Below, piece by piece: positions 44,248 through 53,149 of a stretch of DNA of 64,000 nt. The position numbers and the translations under genes are program-made. The stretch spans positions 645,333-709,332 of the forward strand of contig WTGJ01000027.1 in NCBI GenBank assembly GCA_011523615.1, written 5' to 3'. Source of the stretch: Chloroflexota bacterium (GTDB lineage Bacteria > Chloroflexota > Anaerolineae > Aggregatilineales > Phototrophicaceae). The number at the start of each line of letters is the position of its first letter. The stretch's first letter is position 1. A model generated the notes under the pieces. It saw only the letters and a list, made by a program, of their open reading frames with translations, was not told where the DNA came from and did not search any database.

Positions 44248-45618
44248 TTATAAGGACATCACCAATTCGTGAAAGTGCTGCCCTCTGGCTTCAAAATTGC
44301 GGTAGGCATCGTAACTAGTCCCCCCGGGCGAGAGCAAAACCACGTCGCCCGCTTGCGCCAATTGCTTCGCGCATCGCGTCGCCTCGGCCAAACCGGAGAG
44401 GCGATACAAGGGAGGAACATCCTTTGCCAGTCGCCGCCATTCTCGTTGAATCATGGGGGCAGCCTCCCCAAACAGGATGACGGACCTTACCTGGGTGGTG
44501 ATTCGTTCCAACAATGGCCGCCAAGGCAAATCTTTATCCTGACCACCCAACAATAAAATCAATGGTTCGTCGTAGCTGGCGATCGCCGCGATCACCCGTT
44601 CCGGTGATGTGGCGATGCTATCGTTGACATAACTGACGCCATCGAGGTTGCGGATGGGCTGCAGGCGATAGGCGACCGGTTGAAACGAACGGATGGCTTG
44701 CACCATCGCAGCCAATTCCACGCCCGCGATCCGCGCGACGGCGCAAGCAGCCAAGGCGTTGGCCCAGTTGTGTTTCCCGCGTAGGGGGATCTCTTCGCGG
44801 TGCAGCAAGGGGATGCGTTCCTGGTCTTCAAACAAGCACAATTGCTCCTCGAATAAGTACGCCCCGTTTCGATCGATCGGTTGCATCCCAAACCAGCGGA
44901 GTTGCCCTCGCGCTCTCGAGGCCAGCTTCCTACAGTGCGCATCATCTGCTGAGAGTACCACCCAGTCATCCGCTCGCTGCCATTTCATGATGTGGTGCTT
45001 CGCTTCGATGTAGGCTTCCATGCTTCCGTGGCGGTCCAGATGGTTGGGCGTCAGATTCAGTATGGTGGCGATGCCCGGGCTCGATCGCATCCATTCCAAT
45101 TGAAAGCTCGATAATTCCATGACCACGTGGTCATGCGGTTGCATGCGTGGCAAATCATCCAGCAATACCCGTCCGATGTTGCCACCGACCCACACGCGGT
45201 TGCCTGCTGCCCGCAACATCTCTCCGATCAGGGAAGTGGTCGTAGTTTTCCCGGCACTGCCGGTGATGCCGATCACTTTCGCCGGGCAATGCTCGATGAA
45301 GATTTGCGCATCATTGGTGATCGGCAGTGAGCGAGCCAACGCAGCTTGGATGTAAGGGTGTTCATTGGGGACGCCACCGGAGATGCAAAGGGCATCCCAA
45401 TCTTGCGGCAATTTCAATTGTGGATCATCAAACTGAAAACGAACACTCGGATGATCGTCGGCCGAAAAATCAATTGCGTCCGCACTGCGTCGATCGCTGA
45501 CGGTGATTTTCGCAGCTCTGCCCTGCCACCATCGGGCCAGGGATTGACCGCCGCGGCCAAAGCCGATGATCCCGATGTGTGCAGCTCGGAACTTTTCAAT
45601 ACTCTCGTTTCGTTTCAT
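44248..45618 (-). CDS. murD: UDP-N-acetylmuramoyl-L-alanine-D-glutamate ligase
   Basis: Adds D-Glu to UDP-MurNAc-Ala. 456 residues from ATG 45618, which overlaps the mraY stop as ATGA. The frame is open further (to 45699), but that part lies inside mraY. Rossmann start IGIIGFGRGGQSLARW, ATP loop VIGITGSAGKTTTTSLIGEM, NLTPNHLDRHGSMEAYIEAKHHI (key block NHLDRHGSMEAYIEAK) and LLLGGQDKDLPW, and the C-terminal LLSPGGTSYDAYRNFEARG where canonical MurD has SPACASFD. Confidence 0.95.
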   Translation of the reverse strand: MKRNESIEKFRAAHIGIIGFGRGGQSLARWWQGRAAKITVSDRRSADAIDFSADDHPSVRFQFDDPQLKLPQDWDALCISGGVPNEHPYIQAALARSLPITNDAQIFIEHCPAKVIGITGSAGKTTTTSLIGEMLRAAGNRVWVGGNIGRVLLDDLPRMQPHDHVVMELSSFQLEWMRSSPGIATILNLTPNHLDRHGSMEAYIEAKHHIMKWQRADDWVVLSADDAHCRKLASRARGQLRWFGMQPIDRNGAYLFEEQLCLFEDQERIPLLHREEIPLRGKHNWANALAACAVARIAGVELAAMVQAIRSFQPVAYRLQPIRNLDGVSYVNDSIATSPERVIAAIASYDEPLILLLGGQDKDLPWRPLLERITTQVRSVILFGEAAPMIQREWRRLAKDVPPLYRLSGLAEATRCAKQLAQAGDVVLLSPGGTSYDAYRNFEARGQHFHELVMSL

Positions 45619-46649
45619 AACAAAGCGAGTGAGACGCCGATCAAAGCGCTGAGAATCCCCACGAGCCAAAACCGTTGGACAATCTGTGTTTCGCTCCATC
45701 CGCCCAATTCGAAATGATTGTGGAGCGGAGCTTGCCGGAACAAACGGCGCTCATTTTGTGAACCCCAGAATCGTCGTGTGAATTGCGCGGAAGCAATTTG
45801 CAAGATCACACTGACCGTCTCAGCTACCGGTACGATGGCGATGATCGGCAGGAGCAACCATCTTCCCGTCATCACCGCTACCGTGCCCAACACGGCCCCT
45901 AGGGCGAGCGAACCCGTATCACCCATGAACAGCTGAGCCGGATGGGCGTTGTACCATAAAAATGCGAAACAAGCGCCGACCAGGATGAAGCAAAGTTGAG
46001 TCAAGAAGATTTGTTGCTGGAGATAGGCGATGACGCCAAACGCGCCGAATGCGGTCGCTGTAATGATACCTGCCAGGCCATCCAGACCGTCGGTAAAATT
46101 AACGGCGTTGGAAGTCGCGACGATGATGAATACCACGATGGGGATGAACAGCCAGGGACTGACGGGAAGGCTCACATGAATCAAGGGGAAATTGATTTCG
46201 TTGGCGAAGTCAAAACCCCCATCGTATTGCGATATCAATACCGCAGTGATCAACGCCAAAATGAATTGGCCAATGAATTTCAATCTTTTGTTCAATCCCT
46301 GCCCGACTTCTGCAGTAGATTGCCGGATGCCAGCTCGGTCGTCGATGTAGCCCAAGAAGGCATATCCGCCCATGACAAAGAGTGGGAGCATCACACTTGC
46401 ACCGTGGCCACTGCTGACAATGCGCACCATATTGATGGTCAACGTAAGGGATATGGTCGTGAACACGATCATCAATCCACCCATCGTCGGGGTGCCGATT
46501 TTGCGCTGATGGGCCGGGCTCAATTCCACCTGAATCAACTTGCCGACTTTCAATATCTTCAGGACTTCGATGAACGGGCCACCCCAGATCACTCCGAGTA
46601 AGAAAGCAATCGCACCCACCGACAATGAAAAAGGTAAGCCAGAATCCAT
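45615..46649 (-). CDS. mraY: Phospho-N-acetylmuramoyl-pentapeptide transferase
   Basis: Makes lipid I from UDP-MurNAc-pentapeptide and undecaprenyl phosphate. 344 residues, ten membrane helices. Motifs: QRKIGTPTMGGLMIV, FLGYIDDRAG with the DD pair, ATSNAVNFTDGLDGLAG, LFMGDTGSLALGA and PLHNHFELGGWSETQIVQRFW (His cluster). It lies between the ftsI-slot gene (11-base gap) and murD. murE and murF, which normally separate ftsI and mraY, are missing here. Confidence 0.97.
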   Translation of the reverse strand: MDSGLPFSLSVGAIAFLLGVIWGGPFIEVLKILKVGKLIQVELSPAHQRKIGTPTMGGLMIVFTTISLTLTINMVRIVSSGHGASVMLPLFVMGGYAFLGYIDDRAGIRQSTAEVGQGLNKRLKFIGQFILALITAVLISQYDGGFDFANEINFPLIHVSLPVSPWLFIPIVVFIIVATSNAVNFTDGLDGLAGIITATAFGAFGVIAYLQQQIFLTQLCFILVGACFAFLWYNAHPAQLFMGDTGSLALGAVLGTVAVMTGRWLLLPIIAIVPVAETVSVILQIASAQFTRRFWGSQNERRLFRQAPLHNHFELGGWSETQIVQRFWLVGILSALIGVSLALL

Positions 46650-46659
46650 CGGTTACGGT

Positions 46660-48456
46660 TCAGTCAGCATCTGGTTCAGACCGCGCCATTCGATCACTCA
46701 GATCCCATGAGGTTCGATCCGCTTCGGGCAGAATTTCCAGCTGGATCACCAATTTTTCCATCAAATTTTGTGTGATGGGCCAGAGTACGGTCGGAGCCGA
46801 TTCACCACTCGTGGGCTGTTCCAACTTGATCAACAACACAAATTCAGGCTCATCGACGGGGAAAATACCCACAAATGTCATGTTGTATTCTTCCGCGGCG
46901 TATCCCGTGAGATCTGGTATCGCAGCTCGAGCAAAGTAACCGGCCAGCTCGTAGTCATGCAATCCGGCAAGGGTGGCCGTATCATTCACGATGTTTTGCT
47001 GCAGCAATTCCAGCAGATGGGCCGCATTCTCTGCGGAAAGCACTCTTTTGCCATACGTAACCAGTGTAGGCTCAATGCTCCGCGCACCTTCCACCGATGA
47101 GTGATCCCAGACTTGGGAAACCAGATGGGGTTGCATCATCACCCCTTCATTGGCGATGGCGGCATACATCGAAACCAACTGCATTGGTGTGACTTCCAGC
47201 AAATGACCATAGGAGTTGCGCAGGAGGTGCTCATCGCTCCATTCCGTATGTCCTGGTAAACGCAATTCCCCCGCCGCTTCCCCGGCCAAATCGATGCCGG
47301 TCGTATCCCCCAAACCAAACCTACCCAACGCTTCGTAAAATGCGGTCGCGCCCATTTCTATGGCCACTTCGGCCGCCCCAATCTGCGTCCCGTGAACCAG
47401 GATCTCTTTGATGCCCACTTCGCCATAGGCAGCCAAATCGGCATTGACCACCCGTTGACCACTGAAGATCAACTCCCCACGATCCAGGAATCGCCATTCT
47501 GGTGAGACGCTCTTGTTTTCCAGGGCACCTGCAAGGGTGATCGGAATCATGATAGCCCCCGGCTCATAGGCTGCACCGATGGCGTTGTTCTTCAATACAT
47601 TCGCATCTTCGATGGCAAAAAAACGATTCGGGTCATATCCCGGCAAATTGGCCATGGCCAACACTTCACCCGTTTCGACGCCCATGAGGATGATGCTCCC
47701 AGAGATCGCTTGCGTGGTTTCCAATGCCTGATCCAGGCTATCTTCCACAAAAAACTGGATTTCGCGATCCAGGGTCAACGTCAAATCATGGCCCTGATCC
47801 TCGTGGTGTAGGTCGGGCGGGACGTCATACAGATTCGCACCAAGCGATACATCGCGGGTTTTCCCAGAAAGTAAGTTGTGGTAATACCCCTCTATGCCAA
47901 AACCACTGGGTTGGTTCACATCGTAATTGATGAAACCGATCACCTGGGCTGCCAATCGGTTCTGAGGATAAGTGCGTCGGTTCAACATGGAGATATCGAT
48001 TCCCAATATGGCCAACTCATCCAAGGCCTGGCATCGCTCACCGGGAAGCGGCTCCAGCACGCTCACCAAAGACTGCCACAACACATCGCTCGCTGCGATT
48101 TCATAGAGTTCTTTGACACTGCGCTCCACTAATGGAGAGAGCTGCCGGGCCGCTGAAAGGGGATCACGGATCAAAGGCGGATTGATGGCGACGGTACAGG
48201 CCATTTGATTGACCGCCAATTCAGCGCCGTTGCGATCGTAAATGGTGCCACGCGCACCTTGAAACTGGATCGTTCCTTCGTATAACGCCGCTCTCTGAGC
48301 ATCGACATAAGCGGCATCCGGTGCGGACAAAGCGCCAATGGCCAGGGAAGTCAGCCTCATCATCAGGACCAGACTGAGCAATAACAATGCCAACAAGACA
48401 AAGGGAAGCCTGAGGCGAAGCGTTTCCAATAAATTGTCTTCGTTCGCGTTTTCCAT
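46660..48456 (-). CDS. Class B PBP-like protein in the ftsI position, transpeptidase motifs lost
   Basis: 598 residues with one N-terminal membrane helix (about 17-40), a PBP dimerisation/pedestal domain (GARGTIYDRNGAELAVN, AAQVIGFINYDVNQPSGFGIEGYY shown by VIGFINYD and GIEGYY), and a transpeptidase-fold domain. All three catalytic motifs are absent: SxxK reads YEPGAIMI (Ala301, Ile304), SxN reads HGTQIGAA (Gly356-Thr-Gln358), and KTG reads GYFARAA (Tyr507-Phe-Ala). Neighbouring non-catalytic blocks (GYDPNRFF, LGRFGLGDTTGIDLAGE, NSYGHLLEVTPMQLVSMYA, FVGIFPVDEP) remain, and the frame is intact, so this is a pseudo-enzyme and not a decayed gene. It probably serves as a structural or allosteric partner of FtsW. 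Cross-linking must come from elsewhere. Confidence 0.88.
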   Translation of the reverse strand: MENANEDNLLETLRLRLPFVLLALLLLSLVLMMRLTSLAIGALSAPDAAYVDAQRAALYEGTIQFQGARGTIYDRNGAELAVNQMACTVAINPPLIRDPLSAARQLSPLVERSVKELYEIAASDVLWQSLVSVLEPLPGERCQALDELAILGIDISMLNRRTYPQNRLAAQVIGFINYDVNQPSGFGIEGYYHNLLSGKTRDVSLGANLYDVPPDLHHEDQGHDLTLTLDREIQFFVEDSLDQALETTQAISGSIILMGVETGEVLAMANLPGYDPNRFFAIEDANVLKNNAIGAAYEPGAIMIPITLAGALENKSVSPEWRFLDRGELIFSGQRVVNADLAAYGEVGIKEILVHGTQIGAAEVAIEMGATAFYEALGRFGLGDTTGIDLAGEAAGELRLPGHTEWSDEHLLRNSYGHLLEVTPMQLVSMYAAIANEGVMMQPHLVSQVWDHSSVEGARSIEPTLVTYGKRVLSAENAAHLLELLQQNIVNDTATLAGLHDYELAGYFARAAIPDLTGYAAEEYNMTFVGIFPVDEPEFVLLIKLEQPTSGESAPTVLWPITQNLMEKLVIQLEILPEADRTSWDLSDRMARSEPDAD

Positions 48457-48483
48457 GCGGTTTCCCTGAGCCCGAGCCTCCGC

Positions 48484-48957
48484 TTAAGGCTGGGCAAACT
48501 CCTGCCATTGGCGCTGGAATCCTGCCCACCAGGAGCTGTCTTGCATCTCTCGCGGGTCGGATGAGATGATCAAAAGGGCCTCCTCTTCTCCTGTTTTGCT
48601 TGCTGTTTCTGTGGTGTGGTGAGAGACTTGCGGGACTTGGAGGTAACGAATCTCTTCTCGGCTTGCATGCTGAAAACCCAGCGCTTCCGCTCGTTGCTGG
48701 AGTTCAGCCAGATTCTCTCTGGCCGTAATCTCTGCGCGCAATAGATTCACTTCTCGATACAACGAATCACGATACGACAACAACTCATCCAGGGCATGTC
48801 GTTTGTGGGCTACAGAGGAAATCTGCAAGACATAGATGATGCCAGCCAGCAGGACCAGCGCACCCGACAACCACAAAATGATTCTGGTCTGCTCACGAGG
48901 GTTCCATCCCGAAGAGCGAAAGACGTGTTGAATCCAGCTTTGCGGTAGTGGCGTCAC
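48484..48957 (-). CDS. ftsL: FtsL-like divisome protein
   Basis: 157 residues from a GTG that overlaps the rsmH stop by one base. Single membrane helix (about 25-46, IILWLSGALVLLAGIIYVLQ) followed by a short heptad coiled coil (LDELLSYRDSLYREVNLLRAEITARENL), the architecture of FtsL/DivIC. The conserved feature is position (rsmH-ftsL-ftsI), because sequence conservation of FtsL is poor. After the coiled coil comes a polar tail of about 60 residues with two Trp-rich spots (SSWWAGFQRQW), longer than in most FtsL. It probably associates with FtsQ and the FtsI-like protein. Confidence 0.82.
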   Translation of the reverse strand: MTPLPQSWIQHVFRSSGWNPREQTRIILWLSGALVLLAGIIYVLQISSVAHKRHALDELLSYRDSLYREVNLLRAEITARENLAELQQRAEALGFQHASREEIRYLQVPQVSHHTTETASKTGEEEALLIISSDPREMQDSSWWAGFQRQWQEFAQP

Positions 48958-49907
48958 TATAATGCCTCCACGACTCGCAACCTGGCGCTTCGACTCCGCG
49001 GATTGCGTGCGATTTCGCGAGACTGGGCCCGAATGGGTTTCCTCGTCACCCGCTTCACCGTAGCGACATGACCACAATCACAAAGCAACTTCTCGGGTGG
49101 ACAGATGCAATTTCGACTCGCTTCTTGAAAGAATCTCTTGACGACTCGATCTTCGACGCTATGAAAACTGATCACTGCCAAACGGCCCCCCGTTCGCAAA
49201 AGACGGATGGCTTGTGGCAGCGCTTTTTTCAGGATGCCCAGCTCGTCATTGACGAACATTCGGATCGCTTGAAACGTGCGCGTAGCCGGGTGAATCTTCG
49301 CGCGCCGACTTCCAGCGCCCTTCACGCGCTCCACCAGCTCACTCAATTGCTTCGTAGTGTGTATCGGGCGTTCCGCCCCAATCGCCCGGGCGATGGCCCT
49401 GCTCTGCGGCTCTTCACCATAAGCCAACAGCACCTGGACAATTTCGGATTCCCGCGCAGCATTCAACCAATCGGCGGCGGTATCGCCACTCGCGCAATCG
49501 TATCTCATATCCAAAGGGCCATCCAATTGGAAGGAAAAACCGCGGACAGGCGTGGCGACTTGCACAGAGGAAAAGCCCAAATCCAACAAGATGCCGTCCA
49601 CTTCATGCCAGCCAAGCTCAGCCGCCGCCGCGACCATATCCAGATAACTGCGGTGCTTCAGTTGAAAACGAGGTGCGTATTTCTGCAATCGATCGGTTGC
49701 ATGAGGGAGAGCCGCCGCGTCGCGGTCCAGCCCCAAGAGTTGATGCGTGCAATGTTCGAGCAATGCCTCGCTATGCCCCCCCATACCCACCGTCCCGTCA
49801 ATCACGTGCTCCAAGACGCCCGACCGATCACTTCCAAAAACCCGAATTACCTCTTCCAGTAAAACTGGTTCGTGGATCGGGAATTCAGCCTGATTCCTGT
49901 GGATCAC
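48957..49907 (-). CDS. rsmH: 16S rRNA (cytosine1402-N4)-methyltransferase
   Basis: SAM-dependent N4-methylation of C1402 in 16S rRNA. 316 residues from a GTG at 49907; the frame is open to 50018. Blocks: HEPVLLEEVIRVF, VIDGTVGMGGHSEALLE (SAM loop), LLDLGFSSVQVATPVRGFSF (key part DLGFSSVQ), GAGSRRAKIHPATRTFQAIRMFVNDEL (key block HPATRTFQAIR) and AVISFHSVEDRVVKRFF. It is the first gene of the dcw cluster; mraZ is absent, and uvrC is divergent. Confidence 0.94.
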   Translation of the reverse strand: MIHRNQAEFPIHEPVLLEEVIRVFGSDRSGVLEHVIDGTVGMGGHSEALLEHCTHQLLGLDRDAAALPHATDRLQKYAPRFQLKHRSYLDMVAAAAELGWHEVDGILLDLGFSSVQVATPVRGFSFQLDGPLDMRYDCASGDTAADWLNAARESEIVQVLLAYGEEPQSRAIARAIGAERPIHTTKQLSELVERVKGAGSRRAKIHPATRTFQAIRMFVNDELGILKKALPQAIRLLRTGGRLAVISFHSVEDRVVKRFFQEASRNCICPPEKLLCDCGHVATVKRVTRKPIRAQSREIARNPRSRSARLRVVEAL

Positions 49908-49959
49908 AGTATGAATTATGATACACCAAACACCCACCGGCGCTGGGCAGAATGCTGAA

Positions 49960-49990
49960 ATGACATCGAACCAGCAGGATGGCCTATAAT
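49960..49990 (+). promoter_or_regulatory. Promoter of uvrC
   Basis: Plus strand: ATGACA (49960-49965), 19 bases, TATAAT (49985-49990). The -10 box is perfect, and the -35 box matches five of six, although the spacing is long. Initiation near 49997 gives a leader of about 28 bases. Confidence 0.55.
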
Positions 49991-50024
49991 CATCAAGAAC
50001 AGACACTTTTCCAACCATCCTGAT

Positions 50025-51917
50025 ATGACATTCAAACCGTTAGCCCACCTTCGTAGGATTTTAGAAAACCTCCCCACCAAGCCGGGGGTGTATCTCTTCA
50101 AAGACGAAAATGGTGAAATTTTGTATGTCGGTAAGGCAAAGAAACTGCGCGACCGGGTGCGCAGCTATTTCGGCAATGCCAGGGACCTCGACCAAAAAAC
50201 GCGTCGTTTGCGAGCCAGGGTGACCGACATCCAATTCATCGTGGTTGAAAATGAAGTCAAAGCCTTGATCCTCGAAGAGACTTTGATCAAGCGGCATCAG
50301 CCAACGTTCAACGTCCTGCTCAAAGATGACAAGCGCTATCCGTACATCCGAGTGAACTGGCAAGATGCTTACCCAACAGTCGAAACGACCCGGCGCATCG
50401 TCCGTGATGGCAGCCGTTATTTTGGCCCCTACACCGCGATGTGGCAGGTGCAAAATACTTTGCGCGTGCTGCGGCGTGCGTTTCCCTACTTAACTTGTGA
50501 TCGGGAAATCACCGGCCGCGATCCGCGTGCGTGCCTGTTTCATGACATCCAGCTCTGCAGTGCGCCGTGCATCGGGGCGATCGACCGCGCAGGCTATCGC
50601 CGACTCATCAGCGAACTGATGGACGTACTGGGCGGTCGCTCTGAACCCGTCATCCGTCGTTTGCGGGAAGAAATGGCAACGGCTACTGCAGCATTGCAGT
50701 TTGAACGGGCGGCCACCATCCGCGACCAATTGAATGCCATTGAGTTCATCACAAAGAGCCATGTGGCGGTCAGTCCGCGGATGGTCAATCAAGACGTCAT
50801 CGCTCTGGCCAGAGACAAGAACGATGCCGTGGTGCAGATTTTGTTCATCCGCAACGGAAAACTGATCGGCAGCGATGCCCGGCAATTGGATCACACGGCG
50901 GGTGAAACCGATGCCACTGTGCTGCATAACTTCATCACCCAATTCTATGGCGGATCGCAACACGTCAACGAAATTCCGCGCGAGTTGGTTTTGCCCAATG
51001 AGATCGAAGAAGCGCGCATTTTGGAACGCTGGCTCTCGGACAAACGGAACGGGGAGAGAATCACCCTTTCTGTGCCACAGAGCGGGAAAAAACGCAATTT
51101 GATCCATTTGGCTCAGGAAAATGCTGGCGAGGCGATGAAAGTTTTCCGCGCCCAATGGGAAGCGGATGCCACCAAGCAAGAAGATGCCATCTCATCCTTA
51201 CAGGCCGCTTTGGCTTTACCCAAGCCCCCCATGCGGATCGAATGCTTTGATGTCAGCACCACTCAAGGTACGGCCATTGTCGCCAGTCGGGTGGTCTTTG
51301 CCAAAGGCATTGCCCGAAAAAGCGAATACCGCCGGTTCAACATTCGTACGGTATCTCATCCCGGCGCCGATGATTACCAATCCATGCGCGAAGCCCTGAC
51401 GCGCCGCTTCACACGCTACCTCCATGCCCAGAACAATTCGGGAAGAGAAACGATCGTCCGCAGCATCAGTGACGAAACGTGGAAAATTTTGCCGGATTTG
51501 TTGCTGCTCGATGGCGGCCAAGGTCAACTGAACATCGGCCGGGCAGTGTTGGCAGAATTCGGCCTGGCGGAGCTAGTACCCGTCGTCGCCTTGTCGAAAC
51601 AAGAAGAGCTGATCCATCGGCCCCAATCCGCAGAACCGCTGCGTCTGGGTCCGCGAAACCAGGGCTTGCACCTGTTGCAACGCATCCGTGATGAAGCGCA
51701 CCGCTTCGCCATATCCAGCCACCGAAGACGGCGCAGCAAGCTGGGAATGGAGAGTAGATTGGAACAAATCCCGGGGATTGGCCCGCGGCGGCGGCAAGCT
51801 TTGCTGAAGCAATTTGGCTATTCCAACGAAGCGATCAAACAAGCCAGCATCCGTGAGCTGATCACCGTACCCGGCATCAGTGAACGTCTGGCCTTCATCG
51901 TCAAGGAAAAGCTATAG
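50025..51917 (+). CDS. uvrC: Excinuclease ABC subunit C
   Basis: Makes the two incisions of nucleotide excision repair with UvrA/UvrB. 630 residues. GIY-YIG nuclease domain at about 15-95 (KPGVYLFKDENGEILYVGKAK), Cys-rich region CLFHDIQLCSAPC, UVR motif near 200-235, RNase H-like domain with IECFDVSTTQGT and LLLDGGQGQLN, and C-terminal helix-hairpin-helix pair (QIPGIGPRRRQALLKQFG, ITVPGISERLA). The start at ATG 50025 lacks a clear ribosome site. The 3' end overlaps the convergent glycerate kinase gene by 17 bases. Confidence 0.97.
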   Translation: MTFKPLAHLRRILENLPTKPGVYLFKDENGEILYVGKAKKLRDRVRSYFGNARDLDQKTRRLRARVTDIQFIVVENEVKALILEETLIKRHQPTFNVLLKDDKRYPYIRVNWQDAYPTVETTRRIVRDGSRYFGPYTAMWQVQNTLRVLRRAFPYLTCDREITGRDPRACLFHDIQLCSAPCIGAIDRAGYRRLISELMDVLGGRSEPVIRRLREEMATATAALQFERAATIRDQLNAIEFITKSHVAVSPRMVNQDVIALARDKNDAVVQILFIRNGKLIGSDARQLDHTAGETDATVLHNFITQFYGGSQHVNEIPRELVLPNEIEEARILERWLSDKRNGERITLSVPQSGKKRNLIHLAQENAGEAMKVFRAQWEADATKQEDAISSLQAALALPKPPMRIECFDVSTTQGTAIVASRVVFAKGIARKSEYRRFNIRTVSHPGADDYQSMREALTRRFTRYLHAQNNSGRETIVRSISDETWKILPDLLLLDGGQGQLNIGRAVLAEFGLAELVPVVALSKQEELIHRPQSAEPLRLGPRNQGLHLLQRIRDEAHRFAISSHRRRRSKLGMESRLEQIPGIGPRRRQALLKQFGYSNEAIKQASIRELITVPGISERLAFIVKEKL

Positions 51918-53052
51918 TCCCATCTTCCAGCGCTTCACCCAGCCGATGAGCGGCGTGTTCCAACAACTGGGGAGCCTGTGCGAAGGCTTCGCGCAGCGGC
52001 AGCGAGCGTGGTGTGATGCGGATGATCGCATCGAAACCCATTTCTTTGCCCTGGTCTGCTGACCAATCACTGTCACCCACCAGAGCCACCGTCGGGACCT
52101 GCGCCTGGCGAGCCAGTCTGGCGACCCCCAGGGGCGCCTTTCCCGCCAGGGTTTGTCGATCCAGGGAGCCCTCCCCGGTGATGAGCAGATCGGCATCTTC
52201 AAGCCGGCGGACGAAGTCATGATGATCCAGCAGCAGCGAAATCCCCGAAACCATCTGCCCACCCAATACGGCAATTAAGCCGCCAGCCAGAGCGCCAGCA
52301 GCACCGGAACCAGGCAGTTCCGTAACGCGCCGACCTGTTTCCATTTCGATCAAAGCGAAGAAATGCTGCAATCCCTCCTCCAGCTGCTTCACTTGTTGGG
52401 GCGTCGCTCCTTTTTGTGGAGCGAAGACGGCCGCCGCTCCTCGCTTACCCAGAACCGGATTATCGACGTCGGTGGCGATGACCAGTTGGGTTTTTCGCCA
52501 GGTTCTGCTGAGCGCTGAGCGATCGACGGCAGCAATCTCCTGCAAACGACCACCAACGAGCATCGGCAAGCTGCTTCCGTCTGCGGCCATGAATTGCACC
52601 TTCAGTGCCTGCAATGCACCCAGCCCACCATCGACGGTGGCACTACCACCCACTCCCAGGATGATCTTCTGGCAGCCGAGGGCTGATGCAGCGGCCAGCA
52701 GCTGCCCGGTGCCGTAGCTGGTCGTTTGCAGCGGATTTCTCTCTGTCGGTTTCAGCAGCGTGAAACCAGAAGCGCGCGCCATTTCAACGATCGCCGTATC
52801 ACCATCTGGCAGAACGCCGAATTCCGCCACCCTTTCCCTTTGCAATGGGTCCAAGACGGCGACCGAATGGATTTGACCACCGTCGGACATGAACGCATCC
52901 AGCGTACCATCGCCGCCATCCGCAATGGGCAGGAGCACAGGTTCTGCATTCAGTGCGGAGTGGATCAACCCGTTTGCGATGCATTCGGCAGCCTGCCTGG
53001 CACTCAGGCTGCCTTTGAATGCGTTGGGCGCAACCAAGATCTTCATGTCCAT
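51901..53052 (-). CDS. Glycerate kinase (GarK/GlxK family)
   Basis: Phosphorylates D-glycerate, in glyoxylate or serine-linked metabolism. 383 residues, as in family glycerate kinase type 1. Blocks: MKILVAPNAFKGSLSARQAAECI, VLLPIADGGDGTLDAF, ILGVGGSATVDGGLGALQALKV, ELPGSGAAGALAGGLIAVLGG and LLITGEGSLDRQTLAGKAPLGVARLA (key part GEGSLDRQT). It is divergent from the aldolase gene at 53150, which might act in the same sugar-acid catabolism. Whether the product is 2- or 3-phosphoglycerate cannot be told. Confidence 0.93.
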   Translation of the reverse strand: MDMKILVAPNAFKGSLSARQAAECIANGLIHSALNAEPVLLPIADGGDGTLDAFMSDGGQIHSVAVLDPLQRERVAEFGVLPDGDTAIVEMARASGFTLLKPTERNPLQTTSYGTGQLLAAASALGCQKIILGVGGSATVDGGLGALQALKVQFMAADGSSLPMLVGGRLQEIAAVDRSALSRTWRKTQLVIATDVDNPVLGKRGAAAVFAPQKGATPQQVKQLEEGLQHFFALIEMETGRRVTELPGSGAAGALAGGLIAVLGGQMVSGISLLLDHHDFVRRLEDADLLITGEGSLDRQTLAGKAPLGVARLARQAQVPTVALVGDSDWSADQGKEMGFDAIIRITPRSLPLREAFAQAPQLLEHAAHRLGEALEDGTIAFP

Positions 53053-53149
53053 AGTGTGCCTGTTTTCTCTCTCAGCGACAATCTACACCCCTGCATCAAT
53101 GCAACTTCATTCGTTACAATCAGGGGATGATGGAAAATGCGAGGCGGCG

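Noticed and set aside
46660-48456. Possibility that a frameshift or sequencing error removed the PBP catalytic motifs
   Set aside because: The frame is intact over 598 codons, and conserved non-catalytic blocks flank each lost motif in the same frame, so an error would have to occur three times without shifting the frame.
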